Positions 1-5,900 of a stretch of 12,837 nucleotides of DNA are shown here, in pieces. Source of the DNA: Candidatus Latescibacterota bacterium (GTDB taxonomy: Bacteria > JAAXHH01); NCBI GenBank assembly GCA_022821935.1, contig JAJECR010000260.1, positions 1-12,837 on the forward strand. The letters run 5' to 3'. Both the position numbers and the translations under genes were made by a program. Positions within the stretch are counted from its first letter, which is position 1. Each line of letters opens with the position of its first letter. Under the pieces are notes generated by a model. It made no database searches and was not told where the DNA came from. It saw only the letters and a program-made list of their open reading frames with translations.

Positions 1-285
1 GTTGAACCACTTTACTTTACCGACTGCCAATATTGCTCACCACCTTTCAGGCATGTATAGATACATCTACAACGAAGTCCCTGTTCGACTTTCAACCCGC
101 ATATAGAAAAACGGCAGGACCGTTAGTTCTGATCCGTGCCGCATCGTTTTTGATTGACGATCATGCAGGAGACAGAGACAAAATCCTAAAACCCAATAAA
201 TCATAACTCCCGGAAAAGTCAACACTTTTTTATTGTCGCAACAGATTCATCACCCTTCGGTTCGTCAACTCTTTTCCGATTCCGC
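1..285. other. AT-richer intergenic stretch, no gene seen
   Basis: No open reading frame of convincing length or codon character is visible on either strand here. The composition is clearly more AT-rich than the rest of the window: a hand count gives 26 G/C in the first 60 bases. It lies downstream of the leftward aminopeptidase gene. Two small inverted repeats are present, ATGTAT/ATACAT at 53-66 and AAAAGT/ACTTTT at 214-229. The latter has a mostly A-T stem and could be a weak terminator for the aminopeptidase gene, but this is not convincing. The left neighbour lies outside the window. Confidence 0.6.
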
Positions 286-1890
286 CTATCTATCTCCGCG
301 TCTTACCCGCGCCTCCATCAGCAACCAGGTATCGGGATCGACCCGGATTTCCTCCGGTGCCTCTTCCAGTTTGAAGTGAAACTCATGCGACCGGTCCCGC
401 AGCTCGATCTGCCGGCGTTGTTGGCCGTCTCCCGCCACGAAGGCGAGGGTGACGGGCAGCCTGAAGGTTTCCTGCGGCTGAGTCTGCCGCAGGTGCACGG
501 TGGCCTCGCGGGTTCCCTCGTCCCAGGACCAGGTCGCATCGACCACGGGATGACCGGAACGGTAGATCCACTGTTCGAAAAACCAGTCCAGCCGTTCTCC
601 CGCACGGGATTCCATGACGGCCTGGAAATCCCCGGTCAGCACGGTCTGATCGCGGAACTCGCGGTAGAAGCGCCTGATACCCTCGAAGAAGGCCGCGTCG
701 CCCATCAGGCCCCGCAGCATGTGGAGAACCAGCCCGCCCTTGCTGTAGTTGTAGGCGTTCAGCAGGTCGAACAAATCAGTTATGTCCGGATTGAAGATGG
801 GGGCCGAGGCGCGGCGGTTCGCGTTGAAATACCGGGACCTGCTTCGGGCCAGCATCTCCTGAAACCGCTCTTCGCCGTCGGCTTCCTGGAAAAACAGGGC
901 GCCGAAGTAGGTGGCAAACCCTTCGCTGAGCCACAGGTGGTGCCAGTCGGATTCCGTCACCGAATCGCCGAACCACTGGTGGGCGATCTCGTGGGCGACC
1001 ACGGCTTCGTTCCGCCTGGTGCCCGTAATGCTCATTTCCGCGAAGAAGATGGCGCTGGCGTTCTCCATGCCGCCGAACCGGGTGGAGGACTGCACCAGCG
1101 CGAGTTTGTTGTAGGGATAGGGGCCGATCAGCTCGGTGTAGAAGGCCAGCATATCCACGGACCGGGAAAAGTCCTCGGATCCCGCGTCCCGGTCGCCGGG
1201 GAACAGATAGTATGAGACCGGGATGCCCTTCCAGGAACCAGGCTGGACTATGGAAAAGCGGGCCGCACCGACCACCATGCAGTACGTAGGTATAGGCGCG
1301 TCGGTCTTCCAGTGCGTTCGTTTGCGTCCCGGCGGGACGGTTCTTGTCTCCAGCAACCGGCCGTTGGCCACGACGTCGTAGACCGCGGGCGCGGTGACGA
1401 TGAATTCGACCGTGGCCTTGTCATAGGGGTGGTCCACCCCGGGGAACCAGTACCGTGCCCGGTTCGGCCAGTTATCGGCGAATACGGACCTGTCGCCGAA
1501 CTTGTTTTCCTGTATGAACAGTCCATCCACGGGACTGCCGTGATAGATGACGGCCACCTTGACGGTGTCGCCCTCCGCGTGGCCGTCCCCCAGCGTAACA
1601 CTCAATCGGCCGTCGCGATGCAGAAAGGCTGCGCGCTCACCGTCGACCGTCACCCGGTCCACGGTGAGCGAGACCAGGTCGAGAGGCAGGACGTCCCGGC
1701 CGCCGGCCAGCAACTCCGCCAGGATGGTGACCTCGCCCCGGATGGCCTTGCCTGTGTCGCCGATATCCAGCTGGATCCTGTAATGGAGTATATCCACGTC
1801 GTCCAGACGGGGGTACCCGTCGCTGGCCAGGCCGGCCCGGGGCGCCAGGCCCAGGAGAAGCAACGCGGCCGCGACGATCCACTTCTTCAT
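286..1890 (-). CDS. M1-family zinc aminopeptidase, exported
   Basis: Predicted metalloaminopeptidase of the M1 (gluzincin) family, which removes N-terminal residues from peptides. Numbered from the chosen start (534 aa), the zinc-binding HEIAH motif is at 300-304, followed by QWFG, and the third zinc ligand Glu is at 323 in LWLSEGFATYFG. The exopeptidase motif appears as GGMEN at 273-277, and the catalytic Tyr is at 382 in NYSKGG. Residues 1-23 (MKKW, then a leucine/alanine-rich core ending near GLAS) look like a signal peptide, so the enzyme is probably periplasmic or secreted. The protein is short for M1: it has the N-terminal beta domain, the catalytic domain and a C-terminal beta-type region, but no long helical C-terminal domain. 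The ATG at 1890 is preferred over the in-frame ATG at 1929 because AAGGAGG precedes it at proper spacing and the signal peptide then sits at the N terminus. It is divergent from the PhyH gene. Substrate is unknown. Confidence 0.93.
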   Translation of the reverse strand: MKKWIVAAALLLLGLAPRAGLASDGYPRLDDVDILHYRIQLDIGDTGKAIRGEVTILAELLAGGRDVLPLDLVSLTVDRVTVDGERAAFLHRDGRLSVTLGDGHAEGDTVKVAVIYHGSPVDGLFIQENKFGDRSVFADNWPNRARYWFPGVDHPYDKATVEFIVTAPAVYDVVANGRLLETRTVPPGRKRTHWKTDAPIPTYCMVVGAARFSIVQPGSWKGIPVSYYLFPGDRDAGSEDFSRSVDMLAFYTELIGPYPYNKLALVQSSTRFGGMENASAIFFAEMSITGTRRNEAVVAHEIAHQWFGDSVTESDWHHLWLSEGFATYFGALFFQEADGEERFQEMLARSRSRYFNANRRASAPIFNPDITDLFDLLNAYNYSKGGLVLHMLRGLMGDAAFFEGIRRFYREFRDQTVLTGDFQAVMESRAGERLDWFFEQWIYRSGHPVVDATWSWDEGTREATVHLRQTQPQETFRLPVTLAFVAGDGQQRRQIELRDRSHEFHFKLEEAPEEIRVDPDTWLLMEARVRRGDR

Positions 1891-1903
1891 GGTGTGTTCC
1901 TCC

Positions 1904-1934
1904 TTGACACGTTCCGAGGTCCGTCTCATATATT
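1904..1934 (+). promoter_or_regulatory. Candidate sigma70 promoter for the PhyH gene
   Basis: A perfect -35 hexamer TTGACA (1904-1909) is followed after 19 bp by TATATT (1929-1934), 5/6 to the -10 consensus. The predicted start of transcription is near 1941, about 33 nt ahead of the PhyH start codon. The spacer is longer than the ideal 17 bp. The -35 overlaps the Shine-Dalgarno region of the divergent aminopeptidase gene on the other strand, so the two promoters would have to overlap or face each other. The 9-mer TCCTTGACA also occurs at the nuo promoter candidate. Confidence 0.4.
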
Positions 1935-1973
1935 CACCGTCCGCTTTCTACCACATTGGCAGGGTTGGCCGCC

Positions 1974-2753
1974 ATGATCCGACTTACCGACGACGACATC
2001 CGATTCTTCGTCCGCGAAGGCTATCTGATCAAGCGGGGCGTGCTGGACCCGGACCTTATGGCCCGGGGCCGTGAACGCATGTGGAGCAACCTGCCGCCTC
2101 CCCTTGAGCGCGGGAAACCGGAAACCTGGATCGGTCCCTTCGCCGAACCGGTCAATGACAGTTCCTCCCACCGGCACAGTTACATGTGGAAGTACAGGCA
2201 ACCGGGCGACGAGGACTGGATGGTCCGACTGCTCGCCAAAGATCCTTCCGTGATGGGCATGGCGGAGCAGCTGCTCGGGGAGGGGACACTGGTCGAACCC
2301 GATCGCATCCGCGGTATTTACTGCGTCCTGCCCGAAGGCGCCGCGCCGCCCCGTTCCCTGGGCTGCCACGTGGACGCCCATCCCTTCCATCTCGGCGTCG
2401 TGGGGTATATAGACGACGTGGGTCCGAAAGGCGGCGGATTCACGGTCTGGCCAGGCAGCCACCGGATTTTCTACCGGGATTTCACCAGGCGCTATGTCTT
2501 CGATAAAACGCCCGCATACCTGGCCCACAAGGACGAGGTGAGCCAAATGCCCTATGTGGATTGCCACGGCAAGGCCGGCGATATCGTGTTCTGGCACCAC
2601 CGCATGGGCCACTCCGTCGGTCACAACCGTTCTACCCGGATCCGCCAGGCCGTCCTATACGACTATAAACGGGCGGACCTGGACGAGAACGCGCCTCCCG
2701 GCGACGACATGTGGGCAGACTGGCCCGGCGTCCGTGCCGATTTGACCTCCTGA
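1974..2753 (+). CDS. Phytanoyl-CoA dioxygenase (PhyH) family oxygenase
   Basis: Predicted Fe(II)/2-oxoglutarate-dependent oxygenase of the PhyH family, 259 aa. Numbered from the ATG, the double-stranded beta-helix core shows the HxD pair His132/Asp134 in GCHVDAH. The distal metal ligand is probably His203, with the usual spacing to Asn208 and the following Ser. Arg214 is a candidate for binding the 2-oxoglutarate carboxylate. The segment GGGFTVWPGSHR (144-155) is a typical PhyH strand-turn. A TTG at 1956 would add six residues but has no ribosome binding site. The ATG at 1974 has AGGG 9 nt upstream and is preferred. PhyH members hydroxylate very diverse small molecules, so the substrate cannot be read from sequence and true phytanoyl-CoA activity is not implied. 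It ends 4 bp from the convergent mtnP gene. Confidence 0.88.
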   Translation: MIRLTDDDIRFFVREGYLIKRGVLDPDLMARGRERMWSNLPPPLERGKPETWIGPFAEPVNDSSSHRHSYMWKYRQPGDEDWMVRLLAKDPSVMGMAEQLLGEGTLVEPDRIRGIYCVLPEGAAPPRSLGCHVDAHPFHLGVVGYIDDVGPKGGGFTVWPGSHRIFYRDFTRRYVFDKTPAYLAHKDEVSQMPYVDCHGKAGDIVFWHHRMGHSVGHNRSTRIRQAVLYDYKRADLDENAPPGDDMWADWPGVRADLTS

Positions 2754-2757
2754 ATCT

Positions 2758-3621
2758 CTACTTGAAATAGCGGCCCACGATCGGCTTCAGCTTCTCCAGC
2801 GTGCCGGCGGGCACCGAGTCGCGGTCGGAAACGATGGCATTGGCCAGCGCGTTGTGACAATGGCACGTGCTTTCCAGCGGAATGGCCGGCACGACCTGGC
2901 GGATGACCTGGCGCGCATGGTCCACGTTGGCGTGCAGGTTCTCGATGATCATGTCGACCGTGACGGAGTCGTGTTCCTCGTGCCAGCAGTCGTAGTCGGT
3001 GGAACACGCGATGGCGGCGTAGCAGATCTCCGCTTCCCGGGCCAGCTTGGCTTCCGGCGCGGCCGTCATGCCGATGACCGAAAATCCCCAGTTCCGGTAG
3101 ACGTTCGACTCGGCTTTAGTGGAGAACTGCGGTCCTTCCATACAGAGATAGGTGCCGCCGTCATGCACGGTCAGCCCCGTCGATTCGGCGCCGCTGACAA
3201 GCAACCGGCGCAGCAGTCCGCAGAAGGGATCGGCGAGTCCCACGTGCGCCACGAGCCCGTCGCCGAAGAAGCTTGTCGTGCGGTGCCGCGTATGGTCGTA
3301 CAACTGGTCCGGAATAACGAAGTCCAGCGGACGTATGTTCTCCTGGAGGCTGCCCACGGCGCTGACCGAGAGTATCCACCGGACACCCAGTGTCTTAAGT
3401 GCGAAGATGTTCGCCCGGACGTTTATCTCGGACGGCCCGAGGCGATGGCCCCGGCCGTGGCGGGCCAGAAACGCCACGCGCCGGCCCTCGAGCGTGCCGG
3501 TCACGATGGCGTCGCTGGGTTCGCCGAAGGGGGTGGCTGACCGGACCTCCTCTAGATCCGTCAGGCCCTCCATACCATAGAACCCCGTGCCGCCGATGAC
3601 CGCGATCTGTGCTTCCGGCAT
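2758..3621 (-). CDS. mtnP: S-methyl-5'-thioadenosine phosphorylase
   Basis: Predicted cytosolic MTA phosphorylase. It cleaves methylthioadenosine (a by-product of polyamine and homoserine-lactone synthesis) with phosphate into adenine and 5-methylthioribose-1-phosphate, feeding methionine salvage and adenine recycling. The protein is 287 aa, normal for the family. Visible motifs are the phosphate-binding GGTGFY (10-15), RHGRGHRLGPSEINVRANI (54-72), MEGPQFST (161-168), GMTAAPEA (184-191) and STDYD (207-211). Asp209 and Asp211 in the last motif match the purine-contacting aspartates of MTA phosphorylase, where purine nucleoside phosphorylase has Asn. That supports MTAP over PNP, although specificity for MTA versus inosine or adenosine should be treated as likely, not proven. 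The ATG has GGAG 9 nt upstream. The gene stands alone, between convergent PhyH and divergent nuoA. Confidence 0.93.
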   Translation of the reverse strand: MPEAQIAVIGGTGFYGMEGLTDLEEVRSATPFGEPSDAIVTGTLEGRRVAFLARHGRGHRLGPSEINVRANIFALKTLGVRWILSVSAVGSLQENIRPLDFVIPDQLYDHTRHRTTSFFGDGLVAHVGLADPFCGLLRRLLVSGAESTGLTVHDGGTYLCMEGPQFSTKAESNVYRNWGFSVIGMTAAPEAKLAREAEICYAAIACSTDYDCWHEEHDSVTVDMIIENLHANVDHARQVIRQVVPAIPLESTCHCHNALANAIVSDRDSVPAGTLEKLKPIVGRYFK

Positions 3622-3675
3622 TATTCAACGCTCCGACCGGATGTAATGTTGGTTTTTACGCAGCTGAATCCATGT

Positions 3676-3704
3676 TAAATACCGCTGGATTAGACATATA
3701 ACAA
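3676..3704 (-). promoter_or_regulatory. Weak promoter candidate for mtnP
   Basis: Read on the minus strand, TTGTTA (3704-3699) is followed after 17 bp by TATTTA (3681-3676). The spacing is ideal, but each hexamer matches the sigma70 consensus only partly (4/6 and 3/6). It is the best arrangement I can see upstream of mtnP and would give a leader of roughly 50 nt. Confidence 0.25.
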
Positions 3705-3743
3705 GCGCCTGTTTTTATATCAACAAATAAAAACGATTAGTCC

Positions 3744-3771
3744 TTGACAACGCCCCCCGGCGGTTTATCTT
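3744..3771 (+). promoter_or_regulatory. Likely sigma70 promoter of the nuo operon
   Basis: A perfect TTGACA (-35, 3744-3749) is followed after 16 bp by TATCTT (-10, 3766-3771; 4/6). Transcription would begin near 3778, about 75 nt before the nuoA ATG. It is the only strong plus-strand promoter-like site in the 231-bp gap before nuoA and lies in an AT-rich to GC-rich transition. No clear operator palindrome is visible around it. Confidence 0.5.
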
Positions 3772-3792
3772 GATCGGCGAGTTGAAGGATAG

Positions 3793-3834
3793 ATGTGCCC
3801 AGGAAGCCGCGTCCGTCGACCGACCTGTCTGTAA
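3793..3834 (+). other. Possible 13-codon leader ORF before nuoA
   Basis: An ATG at 3793 opens a 13-codon frame (MCPGSRVRRPTCL) ending in TAA at 3832-3834, 18 nt before nuoA and in the same frame. AAGGA lies just upstream, but with only 3 nt of spacing, which is short. It falls inside the predicted 5' leader of the nuo transcript. It may be chance. It is listed because the nuoA start itself has no recognisable Shine-Dalgarno sequence. Confidence 0.2.
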
Positions 3835-3852
3835 ATCCAGTAATTCGGTTCA

Positions 3853-4203
3853 ATGTCATACCTTCCCCTTATCCTGCTCGTCGTCCTCGTCCTCCTCGTG
3901 GCGGCCGTAATCGTTACCCTTTCCTCTTTCATCGGCAGAAAAAAAACCAGCGCGTCCAAGCTCGCGCCTTACGAATGCGGCGTTCCGATCCAGGATTCCG
4001 CGCGGAAGAACTTCTCCGTCAAGTTCTACCTGATCGCCATCCTTTTCATTCTTTTCGACGTGGAGATCATTTACCTCTACCCATGGGCCGTGGTTTATAG
4101 CGATCTTCAGGTATACGGAGCCGTGGCCATGGGGGTGTTCTTCCTCCTCCTCGTCATCGGATTCCTGTACGAATGGAAACGGGGAGCCCTCGAATGGGAT
4201 TAG
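3853..4203 (+). CDS. nuoA: NADH-quinone oxidoreductase subunit A
   Basis: Small membrane subunit of respiratory complex I (ND3 homologue), located at the junction of the membrane arm and the quinone module. The 116-aa length is usual. Three hydrophobic helices are visible at about residues 4-27, 58-79 and 86-106. The loop between the first two carries the conserved YECG (40-43, Cys42 matching the redox-sensitive ND3 cysteine). The second helix carries the family acidic pair in FDVEI (Asp69, Glu71). The C-terminal EWKRGALEW is typical. In-frame stops at 3832 and 3841 leave ATG 3853 as the only reasonable start, although no Shine-Dalgarno is seen. It is the first gene of the operon and overlaps nuoB by 10 bp. 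Confidence 0.96.
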   Translation: MSYLPLILLVVLVLLVAAVIVTLSSFIGRKKTSASKLAPYECGVPIQDSARKNFSVKFYLIAILFILFDVEIIYLYPWAVVYSDLQVYGAVAMGVFFLLLVIGFLYEWKRGALEWD

Positions 4204-4664
4204 AAGACCAGTTACAGGAAAACGTCATGACCACCAAGGTCGACGCGATGGTCGGCTGGGCCCGGAAGAACTCGCTCTGGCCCATGCCCTTCGGCACCGC
4301 GTGCTGCGCCATCGAACTCATGGCGACCCTCGCTTCCCGTTTCGACCTGGCCCGCTTCGGGGCCGAAGCCATCCGGTTTTCCCCCCGGCAGTCCGACCTG
4401 CTGGTCGTTTCCGGGCGGGTATCCATCAAGATGATGCCCGTGTTGAAGAAGATCTACGACCAGATGCCGGAGCCCAAGTGGGTCATTTCCATGGGGGCCT
4501 GCGCCTCGTCGGGCGGCGTGTTCAATACCTATACGCTGGTTCAGGGTGTGGACCAGTACATCCCGGTGGACGTGTATATACCTGGCTGTCCGCCCAGACC
4601 TGAGAACGTCATCCAGGCGTTGATGAAGATTCAGGAGAAAGTTGCCCAGGCTAAAGCGAACTAA
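4194..4664 (+). CDS. nuoB: NADH-quinone oxidoreductase subunit B
   Basis: Connecting subunit of complex I (PSST homologue) that binds the terminal [4Fe-4S] cluster N2, which passes electrons to quinone. Of 156 aa from the chosen start, the N2 ligands are visible as Cys37-Cys38 (ACCAIE), Cys103 (MGACASSGG) and Cys132 (PGCPPRPE). SPRQSDLLVV and DQMPEPKWVISMG are family signatures. The ATG at 4194 is chosen over an upstream in-frame ATG at 4173 because GGGGAG sits 7 nt before it and the product starts MGLED, as many NuoB proteins do. An ATG at 4227 is a less likely alternative. The gene overlaps nuoA by 10 bp, and its TAA stop shares one base with the pyrE ATG. Confidence 0.96.
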   Translation: MGLEDQLQENVMTTKVDAMVGWARKNSLWPMPFGTACCAIELMATLASRFDLARFGAEAIRFSPRQSDLLVVSGRVSIKMMPVLKKIYDQMPEPKWVISMGACASSGGVFNTYTLVQGVDQYIPVDVYIPGCPPRPENVIQALMKIQEKVAQAKAN

Positions 4665-5305
4665 TGAACCGAAAAGCCATCGCAGAGCTCTTGCTCGATA
4701 TCAAAGCCGTCACCATCAACGTCGAAGCGCCCTACCATTACAGTTCCGGTATCATCTCGCCGATATACTGCGACAATCGGCTGATCATTTCCTGCCTTGA
4801 AGAGCGCAAGGTGGTCATCGACGCCTTTCTCGAGATCATCGACACCCTCGATACATCTCCGGACGTCATCGCGGGAACCGCGACCGCCGCCATTCCTTTC
4901 GCGGCCTGGGTTTCCAGCCGGCTGGACCTGCCGATGGTCTACGCGCGGTCGGGACAGAAGGGGTACGGCAAGGAACACCGGATCGAAGGGACCCTGGTTC
5001 CGGGCCAGAAGGTGCTGTTCACCGAAGACCTGGTCACGACGGGCGGGGGTGTCCTGAAGGCCGCCGAAGACGTGGTGAAGTTCGACGTGGAGGTGATCGG
5101 CGTGGCCACCATATTCGAGTACGGCCTGCCCGCGGCCACCGAGGGATTTCAGAAGGCCGGACTGCCGAAATGGAGCATGGCGGACTTCGTGACCATTCTG
5201 GACGTGATGAGCGAACGGGGCGAGCTTTCAGACGACAACCGGAGTATTGCCATGGACTGGCAGTCGGATCCGAGGGGCTGGGGCAGCAAGATGGGGTTTG
5301 AGTAA
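4664..5305 (+). CDS. pyrE: Orotate phosphoribosyltransferase inside the nuo operon
   Basis: Predicted OPRT, which converts orotate and PRPP to orotidine 5'-monophosphate plus pyrophosphate, the fifth step of UMP synthesis, in the cytosol. The 213-aa length is normal. Motifs in order: SSGIISPIYCDNR (27-39), GTATAAIP (71-78), the catalytic loop YARSGQKGYGK (93-103) and the PRPP-binding VLFTEDLVTTGGG (117-129), all in the Bacillus-type pattern. The loop keeps Lys99, equivalent to catalytic Lys103 of the Salmonella enzyme, but has Tyr101 where His is usual. The ATG overlaps the nuoB TAA (TAATG) and no good Shine-Dalgarno is seen, so translation is probably coupled to nuoB. Eleven bases separate it from nuoC. 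Composition resembles its neighbours, so it does not look like a recent insertion. Its place in a complex I operon is unusual. Confidence 0.93.
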   Translation: MNRKAIAELLLDIKAVTINVEAPYHYSSGIISPIYCDNRLIISCLEERKVVIDAFLEIIDTLDTSPDVIAGTATAAIPFAAWVSSRLDLPMVYARSGQKGYGKEHRIEGTLVPGQKVLFTEDLVTTGGGVLKAAEDVVKFDVEVIGVATIFEYGLPAATEGFQKAGLPKWSMADFVTILDVMSERGELSDDNRSIAMDWQSDPRGWGSKMGFE

Positions 5306-5316
5306 AGGGGAAGCAC

Positions 5317-5853
5317 GTGGAGAACCAGGAGGAACGCCAGACCGAAGGCGTTGGCCGGCCAGGATCGAACCCGGAGGCAGTCACGTCGCGCATCCGGGAC
5401 CGGTTCGGTGACGCATCGGTCCGCAGTGGCAACGCGGTGGGCTGCGAAAGCGTCATCGCGGAGCGGGATACGCTCCTCCCGTTCATGAACTTCCTCAGAG
5501 ACGATCCGGAACTATCCTTCGATTATCTCGTCGACGTTACCGCCGTGGACCGGCTGCGGCTCGACGAGGCTATCCGGTTCGCCGTAGTCTACCAGCTCTA
5601 TTCCCACAAACATAACCGCCGTTTCAGCGTCAGCGTTCCCGTGCCGGAAGCGGAACCCCGGATCGAGTCGGTGGTTTCCGTCTGGCCGGGCGCCAACTGG
5701 CTGGAGCGGGAAGTGTACGACATGTACGGGATCGACTTCGAAGGCCATCCCGACCTGCGCCGGATCCTGATGCCCGATGACTTCGGTTCCCACCCCTTGA
5801 GAAAGGACTATCCCCTTCACGGCAAAGGGGAAAGGGACAACTTCGTATTCTAG
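5317..5853 (+). CDS. nuoC: NADH-quinone oxidoreductase subunit C
   Basis: Peripheral-arm subunit (30-kDa homologue) that supports the quinone module together with NuoD. 178 aa. The N-terminal 20 or so residues are polar and variable. The family core runs through FDYLVDVTAVDR (residues 68-79) and YSHKHNRRFSVSV to the signature WLEREVYDMYGIDFEGHPDLRRIL, followed by DYPLHGKGERD near the C terminus. NuoC is a separate protein here, not fused to NuoD as in E. coli. The start is GTG at 5317, supported by AGGGG 6 nt upstream. It begins 11 bp after pyrE. Confidence 0.95.
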   Translation: MENQEERQTEGVGRPGSNPEAVTSRIRDRFGDASVRSGNAVGCESVIAERDTLLPFMNFLRDDPELSFDYLVDVTAVDRLRLDEAIRFAVVYQLYSHKHNRRFSVSVPVPEAEPRIESVVSVWPGANWLEREVYDMYGIDFEGHPDLRRILMPDDFGSHPLRKDYPLHGKGERDNFVF

Positions 5854-5900
5854 CCCGTCCGTTTTGTCGGACCGGGCCCAGGCCATTGGAAGCGCGTACC

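Noticed and set aside
53..66. ATGTAT-AG-ATACAT inverted repeat
   Set aside because: Short, AT-rich and single-copy, with no gene or promoter placed next to it; likely chance.
214..231. AAAAGT-CAAC-ACTTTT as a terminator of the aminopeptidase gene
   Set aside because: The stem is almost all A-T and read on the minus strand it is followed by CCGGG instead of a T-tract, so an intrinsic terminator is doubtful.
376..1215. 279-codon plus-strand open frame opposite the aminopeptidase
   Set aside because: Shadow of the M1 gene, whose HEIAH and GGMEN motifs are on the minus strand.
5857..5872. Small hairpin GTCCG/CGGAC in the nuoC-nuoD gap
   Set aside because: Only a 5-bp stem with a 6-nt loop and no T-run. 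It is too small to call a terminator or processing site.
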